Source: Geomonas limicola
GTDB lineage: Bacteria; Desulfobacterota; Desulfuromonadia; Geobacterales; Geobacteraceae
NCBI RefSeq assembly: GCF_014193675.1
Contig: NZ_BLXZ01000010.1
Location: forward strand, 1 to 64,000
DNA: 64,000 nucleotides
Direction of reading: 5' to 3'
The position numbers and the translations under genes are program-made. Of this stretch, positions 1 to 8,279 are shown one piece after another (position 1 is the first letter of the stretch; the number at the start of each line of letters is the position of its first letter). Below the pieces are notes generated by a model that ran no database searches, was not told the DNA's origin, and worked only from the letters and a program-made list of their open reading frames with translations.

Positions 1-23
1 AAAAACCAAAAAGGAGACAGTAC

Positions 24-1343
24 ATGAAAGCAACGAAGATCTTCGCCGTAGCAGCACTCTTCACCCTCGCTACCGCTGGTAGCGCGCTGGCATTCCACTC
101 CGGCGGTGTCGCCGAGTGCGAAGGCTGCCACTCGATGCACAACAGCCTGGAAGGTTCCGCCAACGTGACCGGCATGGCACAGTACCAGTCCGGCCCGTAC
201 CTCTTGAAGGCACAGGACCAGTCCGGCGCCTGCCTCAACTGCCACAACTCGGCTGATACCGTGGGCAGCGGCTACCACATCTCCACCGACGGTTCGCTGG
301 TTGGCCAGACCCTCCAGGGTCCGGTCGAGCTTACCCCGGGCGGCGACTTCGCATGGCTGAAAATGACCACCACCGGCAAGATCCGCGGCTCCGCAACCAC
401 CTGGGAAGGCGATCGTCACGGCCACAACATCGTTGCAGTCGACTACGGCTACACCGCTGACAAGACCCTGACCGCAGCACCGGGCGGTACCTACCCGGCA
501 GCCAGCCTGGCCTGCTCCTCCTGCCACGATCCCCACGGTCGTTACCGTCGTTTCGCTGACGGCAGCATGGCTTCCACCGGTCTGCCGATCTTCAACTCCG
601 GTTCCTACACCAACAGCAACGCGCCGATTTCCGGCGTATCCGCAGTCGGTGTGTACCGCCTGCTGGCCGGCGTCGGCTACCAGCCGAAGTCCCTGGCCGG
701 TTCCTTCGCATTCGTCAATCCGTCCCCGAGCGCGGTTGCACCGTCCACCTACAACGCCACCACCAACACCACCGCAGCCGGCGTAGCTGACCGCGTCGCT
801 TACGGTTCTGGCATGTCCGAGTACTGCGCAAACTGCCACACCTCGATGCACAACGACACCTACACCTCCGGTACCAAAGGTCTGGTTCACCCGGCAGGTA
901 ACGGCGCCAAGCTGACCGCACCGATCGCGGCCAACTACGCAGCATACGTATCTTCCGGTATCATGACCGGCACCGGCGCCGGCTACAGCGCAATGGCTCC
1001 GTTCGAGACCGGCAACGGCAACACCCTTGCCGACATCACCGCTCTGAAAGCCTTCCAGGCTGCTCCGACCGCTCCGACCACCAGCCAGAACGTGCTCTGC
1101 CTCTCCTGCCACCGTGCACACGCTTCCGGTTTCGAGAGCATGGCCCGTTACTACCTGGGCAACGAGTTCATGACCATTGCTGACAGCACCAACGCAGCTT
1201 CCTACGACACCAGCACCACCGAGAACAAGATCAACCAGGGCTACACCGTTGCTCAGCAGCAGAACGCATACAACGGCCGTCCGGCTTCCGTGTTCGGGCC
1301 GTGGGCACGTAACTACTGCAACAAGTGCCACGCTAAAGACTAG
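24..1343 (+). CDS. omcS: OmcS-type hexaheme c-type cytochrome, copy 1
   Basis: Extracellular multiheme cytochrome of the OmcS family; in Geobacter sulfurreducens OmcS polymerises into micrometre-long conductive filaments that carry electrons to metal oxides or partner cells. The 439-residue product has a Sec signal peptide ending in ALA at about residue 23, so the mature chain starts FHSGG as in OmcS. It contains six CXXCH motifs (CEGCH, CLNCH, CSSCH, CANCH, CLSCH, CNKCH) and ends in KCHAKD, matching the OmcS architecture I know. An AAGGAG Shine-Dalgarno lies 11-16 nt upstream. The promoter is outside the window. By my count about 44 of 439 residues differ from the copy at 25213, and the two share flanking sequence. 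The filament role is inherited from the family, not shown here. Confidence 0.95.
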   Translation: MKATKIFAVAALFTLATAGSALAFHSGGVAECEGCHSMHNSLEGSANVTGMAQYQSGPYLLKAQDQSGACLNCHNSADTVGSGYHISTDGSLVGQTLQGPVELTPGGDFAWLKMTTTGKIRGSATTWEGDRHGHNIVAVDYGYTADKTLTAAPGGTYPAASLACSSCHDPHGRYRRFADGSMASTGLPIFNSGSYTNSNAPISGVSAVGVYRLLAGVGYQPKSLAGSFAFVNPSPSAVAPSTYNATTNTTAAGVADRVAYGSGMSEYCANCHTSMHNDTYTSGTKGLVHPAGNGAKLTAPIAANYAAYVSSGIMTGTGAGYSAMAPFETGNGNTLADITALKAFQAAPTAPTTSQNVLCLSCHRAHASGFESMARYYLGNEFMTIADSTNAASYDTSTTENKINQGYTVAQQQNAYNGRPASVFGPWARNYCNKCHAKD

Positions 1344-1375
1344 TACCACCTTGGCTTGACTGTGATGAGATCGGG

Positions 1376-1405
1376 GGGCCGGCTTTATGCCGGCCCTCTT
1401 TTTTT
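1376..1405 (+). terminator. Rho-independent terminator of omcS copy 1
   Basis: An 8-bp GC stem (GGGCCGGC / GCCGGCCC) with a 5-nt loop is followed by a run of T. It lies about 30 nt after the omcS stop codon, and the sequence between stop and stem is shared with omcS copy 2. Confidence 0.9.
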
Positions 1406-1808
1406 GTCCCGTGTCAGGTGGGGGGATGCTGCAGGGAGGTCTCTGTCATCCAGTTATTCAGCTGATGAGATCTGCCTGGTAATAAGAATCAGTTGGTGGA
1501 TGTGGACCAGCAGCCTCGGCCCATGGCTCGATGACGGCTACGAATGGCATAATCCATCCGGGCAACAAGGAGGCCCTATGGTTATGAAGGTCCTGATCGT
1601 AGCGGGAATGGGGGATGCGGTCCCCGAGAAAAGGAGGCGAAACTTGAGGAATCGGTTAGAAAATCTCGGGTAAAAGCAAAGTTAGCGCAGGTAAGAGAGC
1701 CAACTCGGGTGAGTAAGGCAGGGATTGACAGGAATTGGGTTAAAACGCGAATCCGTCACGGCCACCCGCTCGCAAAGCGATTGATACTTTTGTTGGGCTA
1801 GGACCGTA
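1406..1808. other. Intergenic region between omcS copy 1 and the leftward glycosyltransferase gene
   Basis: About 400 bp between two convergent genes. No recognised gene, RNA or mobile-element end was found. The only coding hint is the very short frame at 1584-1673, listed separately. The two terminal stretches of the flanking genes point towards each other, so no promoter for either is expected here. Confidence 0.5.
1584..1673 (+). CDS. Possible 29-residue small ORF with a strong Shine-Dalgarno
   Basis: A perfect AAGGAGG (1567-1573) sits ten bases before an ATG that opens a 29-codon frame (start MKVLIVAGMGD, then a basic tail); an alternative ATG lies two codons upstream at 1578. The start looks like the first beta strand of a Rossmann or receiver-type protein cut short, so a gene remnant is as likely as a functional peptide. 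No function is assigned. Confidence 0.25.
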   Translation: MKVLIVAGMGDAVPEKRRRNLRNRLENLG

Positions 1809-3704
1809 TTACTTTCCGATAGTGCGTAGCCAGTTTTTTGCCATGAGGGAATCCGGCTTTAGTTGCAGCACACGGTAAAAACACTGCGCTGCCTCGTCCC
1901 GTCGGTTTTGCTTGGCGAGAAATACACCCATGTTGAAATTGACGTCAGGAGAATTCGGCTCAAGGGCCATTGCCTGTCTGAAATACTCGTCAGCGTCTCC
2001 TACCAGTCCGGCTGAGGCCAATTCTACCGCGATCGTAAGGGGGCCTCTTGCAGAGGAGGGCTCCAACTTCTGCATGGCTTCATAATGCGAGCGTGCCTCG
2101 GAGGTGCGGCCGGTCTTAATAAGCAAAAGAGCCAGCTGCAGGTGTGCGTCCGTTGCTGCCGGGTCCTGCTTCAGGGCCGCTTCAAACTGCTCAGCAGCCT
2201 CACCCAATCTTCCCATCTTGGCAAGCGTCCGTCCCGTATTGATCCTGACCATCGGTTCGCCGGGATCTAAACGGGCCGCCTCCCGGAACTGCTCCAACGC
2301 CTCGGTGAACCTTCCTTTTGCCAGATACATCGTCCCAAGGTTATTGCGGGTCAACGCGGATTTGGGCCAGACGCGCAGGGCTTCTTGGTACGCTGCAAGT
2401 GCACCGTCGACGTCCCCGTACTCCTGGTTCAGCGCAATGCCATAGTTGTTGAGAATGAGGTAGTTATTGTTGGTAACCGCCAGAGTGTGTCGATAGAGGG
2501 TGATGTTGTTGCGCCAGTAGCCGAGCTGCTGCCAGGTCAGTGCGGCACAGACCGCGATGGTCAGAACAGAGAGTGTTGCCAGAACTTTAGTTCTCTGCGC
2601 CAGGGACTTGCAGGCGTCGGATACACCCCAAACGGCAAGTATCGACAGCCCGGTAAAGGGAAGGTAGGTGTAACGGTCGGCGTGCGATTGCCCACCCACC
2701 TGGATCAGGCCGATCACCGGCAGCAGGGTGACCACGAACCAGAGCCAGCCGGTTGCCAAGTAGGGCAGACGCCGCCTGAAAGAGAACACTGCAACACTTA
2801 TGACGATGAGCAGCAGAACCGATCCGGTAAGCTGCCACATGATGATTTCTGTCGGAAACGGATAGAGGATCGCCATGTCGTGAGGCCAGAACATCGCGAT
2901 CAGATATCTCACGTACGCCAGGAAAACATTTGCGATCCGCAGGCCGAACTGCACCTTCTCGAGGCTCTGTACCGCTCCGCCGTGCTGTTGCACGTAGATG
3001 GTGGTGACCGATGAGAGGAGCGAGAGGAGAAAAAAGGGGATCTTTTCCAGGAAGAGGTGCCGCGCCGTTTGGACCGCGGCTGTCGTGTCTCCCTCGTTGC
3101 GCCGAAAGCGGTTCAATGGCCACCAATCCAGTATCAGCAGAACCACCGGAAGGGTTACCAACATGGGTTTGGCCATCAGGCCGAGGGCGAAACACACCAT
3201 GGTTGCCAGATAACGCCAGAGTTTCGGTCTCTGCACGTAGACGACGTACATAAGGAGGGTCAGATGCCAGAACAAGCCACTCAGCACATCCTTGCGTTCA
3301 GCAACCCAGGCAACCGACTCTGTATGCATGGGGTGCAGGGCAAACAGCGCAGTGACAACCAGACTCCGCCACTGCATCCCGGTTATCCGGACTAGCAGCA
3401 GAAACAGCAAGAGGGCCGAAACAGTGTGAAGTACTACGCTGGTAAGGTGGTGACCGGCCGGTTTGAGTCCGAACAACTGAACATCGGCCATATGGGAGAG
3501 CCAGGTGAGGGGATGCCAGTTGGACATGGCAGCCGACTGGAAGGCCCAGGCGACGCTACTGGCATGCAGCCCGCTCTTCACTACGGAGTTGGTTGTGACG
3601 TATCCCGGGTCGTCGAAGTTGATGAAGTCAAAGCTTGCGGTTCGCGAAAAGATGGCGAGGGTGACAACCAACATCAAAAGACAAAGCAGGGTGCTGAGCC
3701 GCAT
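1809..3704 (-). CDS. TMTC-like membrane glycosyltransferase with C-terminal TPRs (paralogue A)
   Basis: Predicted GT-C-fold inner-membrane glycosyltransferase. The 631-residue chain has about ten hydrophobic segments, the FDDPGY motif in the first periplasmic loop (acidic pair at residues 31-32, where GT-C enzymes keep their catalytic acid), and HPMHTESVAWVAERKD at about 124-139. Roughly residues 410-631 are TPRs. This order is that of eukaryotic TMTC O-mannosyltransferases. Start chosen at the ATG preceded by AAAGGA; an upstream in-frame ATG would add 89 non-hydrophobic residues and has no support. Closest relatives in the window are the genes at 21412 and 43471. Substrate and sugar unknown; TPRs probably contact the acceptor or a partner (inference). 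Confidence 0.85.
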   Translation of the reverse strand: MRLSTLLCLLMLVVTLAIFSRTASFDFINFDDPGYVTTNSVVKSGLHASSVAWAFQSAAMSNWHPLTWLSHMADVQLFGLKPAGHHLTSVVLHTVSALLLFLLLVRITGMQWRSLVVTALFALHPMHTESVAWVAERKDVLSGLFWHLTLLMYVVYVQRPKLWRYLATMVCFALGLMAKPMLVTLPVVLLILDWWPLNRFRRNEGDTTAAVQTARHLFLEKIPFFLLSLLSSVTTIYVQQHGGAVQSLEKVQFGLRIANVFLAYVRYLIAMFWPHDMAILYPFPTEIIMWQLTGSVLLLIVISVAVFSFRRRLPYLATGWLWFVVTLLPVIGLIQVGGQSHADRYTYLPFTGLSILAVWGVSDACKSLAQRTKVLATLSVLTIAVCAALTWQQLGYWRNNITLYRHTLAVTNNNYLILNNYGIALNQEYGDVDGALAAYQEALRVWPKSALTRNNLGTMYLAKGRFTEALEQFREAARLDPGEPMVRINTGRTLAKMGRLGEAAEQFEAALKQDPAATDAHLQLALLLIKTGRTSEARSHYEAMQKLEPSSARGPLTIAVELASAGLVGDADEYFRQAMALEPNSPDVNFNMGVFLAKQNRRDEAAQCFYRVLQLKPDSLMAKNWLRTIGK

Positions 3705-3903
3705 GTGTGATCCTTTAGGTGGTATGCACGACGCAACGCCTTCCCGGGCTGTACACCTGCATCCTTTTCCGCTGGAGAGCACCACCCGGGGGGAGTTCGG
3801 CGAAAAGGAACGGGGACCGACCTCAAGGCAATAGTGCAGTCGGGAGGATGGAGAAGAACCAGCGACTGGGTGCGCGTTATGGTTAGGGAAGGGGCACTCG
3901 GAG

Positions 3904-4986
3904 CTACGGAGCCTGCCTGGGAAGAATCCCTTTGATCTGCAGCATGTCCCGCTTGAGCCGTTGGGCTGCATAAAATTGCGGTCGGGTCATCTCTTTTTCC
4001 AGCGAGTCCCGTTTTTCCTCTGCATGTTCTACTCCCTGCCGGGCAGCATAATCGAGCCACGCATAGGCCTGAACCAGGTCTTTAACGTCGGTCCCCGGGG
4101 CACTGTACAGCACGCCCAAGGCGTACTGAGCCTGGGCGTGGCCGTTAGTGGCCGCAAAAAGGTACCATTTAATGGCCTCGGCAGGATTTGACGAGATTAC
4201 GGTCCGAATGTCGTACAGCGCTCCCAGGTGGAACGCCGCCGCCACATGTCCCTGGGTAGCAGCAACCCGCAACCAGACGGCAGCCGCCACCTTGTCGGGA
4301 GCCATTCCCTTTCCTTTGTTGTATTCCATTCCCAGCAGGTAGGCAGCCTCTGCGGGCGGGTGAACCGAAGCGAGGTGGTGCCAGCGCAAGGCTTCGACGG
4401 GCGTAGGCGGTATGGCGAGGCCGGCGGAATAGATTCTGGCCAGACCTTCCTGGGCCGGAAGGTACCACTTGGCAGCGGCCAAGAGGTACCACTTAACCGC
4501 ACTGGCGTAGTTCTGCTGGAAGCCGCAGCCGGATTCGCACATGGCTCCCAAGATGTACTGGGCTTCGGTGTCCCCTTGATCCGCAGCTTTTTTGAACCAG
4601 GCTGCCGCGGTCTGGTAGTTCTGTTTGACTCCCCGGCCGGTGGCATACATGATCCCCAGGTTGAATTGCGCCTCCATCTGGGACTGCCGCGCCGAAATGA
4701 AAAAGCAGTTGAACGCAGCGGTCAGATTGCGAGCCACGTTATGTCCGTTTACGTGGTCGACGCCGATGTCGTTCAGGGCCGCAGCGTTGCCACCTTCATC
4801 CTCGGCAAAGTCGGGCGTCTGTGCGCGTGACGTCCCCCTGGGGCCGACTCCGGATGACTTGCGAAATTCAAGAGAAGAGGTGGCCTCAAGGGACTGGCAG
4901 AGTGTCTGCCCTGTCTGTGCCAGGACGTTCCCTGTGCCAAGGGAAATTACTAATATGAAGGCTGCCGCAAGAACAGGTGCTTTCAA
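3904..4986 (-). CDS. Secreted Sel1-like repeat protein
   Basis: 360-residue protein with a signal peptide (cleavage near VLA-QT, about residue 24) followed by Sel1-like alpha-solenoid repeats of about 36 residues, such as AQFNLGIMYATGRGV, AQYILGAMCESG and AQYALGVLYSAPG. Sel1 repeats are protein-interaction scaffolds and have no enzymatic role. The start is TTG with GGAGAG upstream. The gene follows the nonaheme cytochrome gene on the same strand by 72 bp and may share its transcript. Sel1 proteins recur beside cytochromes in this window (40105, 42090), suggesting a periplasmic role in assembly or turnover (inference). Confidence 0.85.
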   Translation of the reverse strand: MKAPVLAAAFILVISLGTGNVLAQTGQTLCQSLEATSSLEFRKSSGVGPRGTSRAQTPDFAEDEGGNAAALNDIGVDHVNGHNVARNLTAAFNCFFISARQSQMEAQFNLGIMYATGRGVKQNYQTAAAWFKKAADQGDTEAQYILGAMCESGCGFQQNYASAVKWYLLAAAKWYLPAQEGLARIYSAGLAIPPTPVEALRWHHLASVHPPAEAAYLLGMEYNKGKGMAPDKVAAAVWLRVAATQGHVAAAFHLGALYDIRTVISSNPAEAIKWYLFAATNGHAQAQYALGVLYSAPGTDVKDLVQAYAWLDYAARQGVEHAEEKRDSLEKEMTRPQFYAAQRLKRDMLQIKGILPRQAP

Positions 4987-5058
4987 AATGCTCTCTCCGA
5001 ATTGAAGCTAACGGTCCGGCGCTTTCCTCGACAACCGCCGGGGAAAAACCGGTAGACA

Positions 5059-5820
5059 TTACATATCATGACACCTGACGCAGTTTTCTCTGGTGGTAAA
5101 GGCCGTGTAGTCGTCGTGGCAAGCGCCGCAGGATTTTTTCTCTTCATCCATTTCGGTCATGCTCACCCTGGGAGTGGTGTAGTTAAGAGGGAAGATCTTG
5201 GCATGGCAGTCGATGCAGCGGTACGTCTTGACGTGAAAACTATGGCTGAAGGTAACAGGGCCGGCGTTGATGCACTTCATAACCAGGTCCCCGGCCAGGT
5301 GGCAGCGGTAGCAGTCAATAAGGGGAAAGGCTTTTTTCCTGTTGTGGCAAGCGCCGCACGATTTGCCGCGTTCCATCTCGGCCATGGTGACCGGATTGTT
5401 CCTCCCGGTCTTGAACAGGCGCGTGTGGCACTCGTTGCAAGAGAACTTCTTGGTGTGCGGGGCGTGCACGAAGATCACGTTGCCGACCGTTTTGACGTTG
5501 AAGGTGATATCGCGGATCGTGTGGCAACGGCCGCACTCGCCGAGCGGGAAGGCAATTTTGCCGTGGCAGGCGCCGCAGGATTTCCCCTTGTACATCTCCG
5601 CCATGGTTACCGGGCGCACCGATTTGTTCCGGTAGATTTTCTCGTGACACATCGTGCAATTGTCATTGATCGCGGTGGTCTTGGTGTGTACGTCATGGCT
5701 GAACACCACGGTTCCTCCATTAACCGCTTTAAACACGATATCAAAGACATCCGAGGCGAAGACCGAAATGCACAGGGCCAGAGTAACGGCGCCCGCCATG
5801 AGGAAGTGTTTAAGCGACAT
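5059..5820 (-). CDS. Nonaheme c-type cytochrome made of three c7-like triheme modules
   Basis: 253-residue periplasmic cytochrome with a signal peptide (cleavage near VFA-SD, about residue 23). Nine CXXCH motifs occur as three consecutive triheme units, each with a VFSH/FVHA-type histidine stretch, a first CXXCH, a VTMAEM..GKSCGACH block and a final CXXCH. This is the c(7)-type triheme fold in tandem, as in polymeric triheme cytochromes of Geobacter. Upstream is a candidate sigma-70 promoter (5869-5898) and an AGGA ribosome-binding site. Probably a periplasmic electron carrier or buffer between inner membrane and outer-membrane complexes. It is isolated from the other cytochromes by the glycosyltransferase genes. 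Confidence 0.93.
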   Translation of the reverse strand: MSLKHFLMAGAVTLALCISVFASDVFDIVFKAVNGGTVVFSHDVHTKTTAINDNCTMCHEKIYRNKSVRPVTMAEMYKGKSCGACHGKIAFPLGECGRCHTIRDITFNVKTVGNVIFVHAPHTKKFSCNECHTRLFKTGRNNPVTMAEMERGKSCGACHNRKKAFPLIDCYRCHLAGDLVMKCINAGPVTFSHSFHVKTYRCIDCHAKIFPLNYTTPRVSMTEMDEEKKSCGACHDDYTAFTTRENCVRCHDM

Positions 5821-5868
5821 TGCGTGTCCTGGAAGTTCTTGGTGTGATCAGCACTAAGGTGGCAGCTT

Positions 5869-5898
5869 GCTATAACGTGAAAAAGGTAGTTCTGTCAA
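5869..5898 (-). promoter_or_regulatory. Candidate sigma-70 promoter of the nonaheme cytochrome gene
   Basis: On the minus strand, TTGACA (5893-5898) is followed after 18 bp by TATAGC (5869-5874), about 50 bp before the start codon at 5820. The -35 is perfect; the -10 matches four of six bases. Confidence 0.5.
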
Positions 5899-5902
5899 GG
5901 GA

Positions 5903-8278
5903 TTAGTTGCGTTTGTGCCGCCATCCGAGCGCCAGCGTAGTAATGAATGCCAGAACACCTGCCAGAGTGACGAACCAGCCGATTTTTACTTCGGGCGGAT
6001 CGTACTTCATTTCCAGCACGTGCCGTCCGGAACGCCAGGGCACCGCCCTGACCACACAATCGGCGCGCCAGATGGGAACCTCCCGGCCGTCGAGGCGCGC
6101 CTGCCACCCCGGCCAGAAGGCATCGTTGACGACCAGCACACCATCTTGGGCAGTTTCCGCTTCGATGCGCAGGTTGTTCTCGGTCCGTACCGAGTTGAGA
6201 AGCCGTCCGGCACCGATGATTCCGGGGAGCGAGGAAGCCCCCTCGACTACGACCGCACCGCTACTTGCGCCAATATTCGCCAAAAGCCCCTGGAGCGCTG
6301 CCTCCTCGCTTGGTGCAGCAAGCAGTTGCCCGGCAAAGCCGGCCCAGGGACGGTGCGGAACCTTCCAGACCGAGAAGTCCCAGTCCGTGTTGTCGAGGAC
6401 CCTGGTCCCCCCCTCGCTGGCGGCGATGGCAATCTCGGTTTCTTCAGGGCTATGCGGGTTCTTGATGACCATGTGGGTCACTGCGTAGCGTCTCAATGCC
6501 AATAACGACCGGGGGCCGAAGGTTCCGTTCAGGGCGCTTATCAAGCTGTCGAAACGGCGCGGGCGCAAACCGGTGTAGGTACTGATCTGGTCGATGCCCG
6601 AAGCGACGTTGTAGGAAGGCGATCCCATGTGTGACTGGCCCCCTACCTGGGCATCCAAGGCATCGAGTCCCCGTGGATAGTGGTAGTTCTCCTCCATCGG
6701 TGTCGCAATCCGGGTCGGCTCGTTGTCCCTCTTGATGGCGGCCAGGGGGGCGTTGTCGCAGACTCCGGGTACCCCCGCATGCAGGGCCAGCGGCGCCGCC
6801 AGGGAGGACTCCAGGAAAATGAGGGCCGCGAAAAGCGGACAAAGTTGCGCCCGCAGCCTCGGCCAGCGCAGGGCAGCGACGATCAGACCGGCGCAGGCAA
6901 AAAGGCTCAAGCCGGCGTGCAGCAGTCCGGTGGAGAGGTTCTGACCCGCCTGCAAGGCTCCCTGCTGCGCCGCCAGCGTCTCAAACTGTGCATCAAAGGA
7001 GTTCCAGCGCCAGAATAACAATGCGCCTAGCAGCGCAAGGCCGCCGAGCGCTCCGGCAAGAACAGCCCAGCGCTTCTCGGGATTGACGGATACCCGCTGT
7101 GCTCCGAGGGAGGCTAGTACGGCAACACAGAGCGTCAACGGCCCCACCATTTTCTCGGCATAGCGGAATTTGCCCCATACCGGCAGGTGATGCAGGAGTT
7201 GCTCGGCGCCGCCATTGAAGCCAAGCGCAAGCCAGAGTAACACCAGCGAAGCTCCGCCCAAAAGAAGCGTCAGTCTTTTTTGCCGCAGCCCCGCCAAGGC
7301 GAGCAGCAGGAGCACCGCTCCCAGGTAAACGCTCGGAAGAAAGGGCATCTCCAGCCCCGGTCGCGACATCCCGCCCAGCCAGACGAAAACCGGCCATTTG
7401 GTGGTTCCCAGATTAGGACTGCCGAAAAAGCCCGGTGCCAGGAACTCGACTACTCGCCAGGGTGCCAGTGCCCACTGAAGCCGGTCGAAGGGGTCCAGTT
7501 GCACTCCGCGGGACGTTTCCCTGAGAAAGGCCAGGGTGGGGATCAATTGGACCGCTGCCAAGGCGGTTCCCACTGCGATACCGAGAGCCGATCTTGGTAA
7601 GCTCCTGAGTCCGCCCGCTTCGACTGCCAGGGCAAGGCCCAGGAGCAGCGCGACGATGCTCCACTGGGGGTCGCCGGAAAACCAGAGGGCACAGGTTGCC
7701 GCAGCCACCGTAACGGCTCCGAAACGTCGTCCTTCTCCAGCCCGGCGCAGTGCCGCCAAAAGCCAGGGGGCAGTCGCGGCAGCGCAGAGGTACTGCACGT
7801 TCGAGCTGAGCCCCTGCACGTACCCCGATAGGCCATAGCCGAGACCGGCGATGGCCGCCGCCGCAAGGGGCGCGCCGAGTACCCGGGAGAGCAGCGCGGC
7901 TCCGAGAGCCGACAACGCGAAGTAGCAGAGGATAAGGGCATCCATCCCGGCGTGCGGGAACAGGTAGGCACCCAGCAGGGAAACCGGGTGCAGGACCCCG
8001 TGCATCATCTGGGCAAAAAGCGGGATTCCCAGAATCTCGTGCGGGTTCCAAAGAGGCAGGTGATAGCTGCGCAGCGCGTCCACGACGGTTGGCCGGATCG
8101 GCTGGAAAAGTTTCGAGGTGTCCCGCCAGGAAAGGGTGTACCCGGAGAGGAGGTAGAGCGCCGCAGGCGAGAGGACCCCGGCGACGATTGCCGCGGCCCA
8201 GAGAAATGCCGACCTTGTCGTACGCGGTGCGGCGAGTGGGGTGCCCGGGTCGGAAAGTCTCGTTGATTCCCGCTGCAT
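5903..8278 (-). CDS. YfhO-family multi-spanning membrane protein
   Basis: 791-residue integral membrane protein with about twelve hydrophobic segments and a periplasmic C-terminal region containing NDAFWPGWQARLDG, the signature of the bacterial YfhO family. Members have GT-C-like topology; Gram-positive YfhO glycosylates lipoteichoic acid, so a polyprenyl-phosphate-sugar-dependent transferase is a fair guess. The last segment precedes a short basic tail (GWRHKRN). The start ATG lies one base after the stop codon of the upstream TPR gene, with GGAAG as ribosome-binding site, so the two are translationally linked. It is the last gene of a leftward operon GT2, GT-C/TPR, YfhO. Acceptor unknown. 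Confidence 0.85.
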   Translation of the reverse strand: MQRESTRLSDPGTPLAAPRTTRSAFLWAAAIVAGVLSPAALYLLSGYTLSWRDTSKLFQPIRPTVVDALRSYHLPLWNPHEILGIPLFAQMMHGVLHPVSLLGAYLFPHAGMDALILCYFALSALGAALLSRVLGAPLAAAAIAGLGYGLSGYVQGLSSNVQYLCAAATAPWLLAALRRAGEGRRFGAVTVAAATCALWFSGDPQWSIVALLLGLALAVEAGGLRSLPRSALGIAVGTALAAVQLIPTLAFLRETSRGVQLDPFDRLQWALAPWRVVEFLAPGFFGSPNLGTTKWPVFVWLGGMSRPGLEMPFLPSVYLGAVLLLLALAGLRQKRLTLLLGGASLVLLWLALGFNGGAEQLLHHLPVWGKFRYAEKMVGPLTLCVAVLASLGAQRVSVNPEKRWAVLAGALGGLALLGALLFWRWNSFDAQFETLAAQQGALQAGQNLSTGLLHAGLSLFACAGLIVAALRWPRLRAQLCPLFAALIFLESSLAAPLALHAGVPGVCDNAPLAAIKRDNEPTRIATPMEENYHYPRGLDALDAQVGGQSHMGSPSYNVASGIDQISTYTGLRPRRFDSLISALNGTFGPRSLLALRRYAVTHMVIKNPHSPEETEIAIAASEGGTRVLDNTDWDFSVWKVPHRPWAGFAGQLLAAPSEEAALQGLLANIGASSGAVVVEGASSLPGIIGAGRLLNSVRTENNLRIEAETAQDGVLVVNDAFWPGWQARLDGREVPIWRADCVVRAVPWRSGRHVLEMKYDPPEVKIGWFVTLAGVLAFITTLALGWRHKRN

Positions 8279-8279
8279 G

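Noticed and set aside
1356..1673. 105-codon plus-strand frame after omcS copy 1
   Set aside because: It begins inside the omcS 3' flank and runs through the terminator stem and T run; no ribosome-binding site. Only its last 29 codons have a credible start signal.
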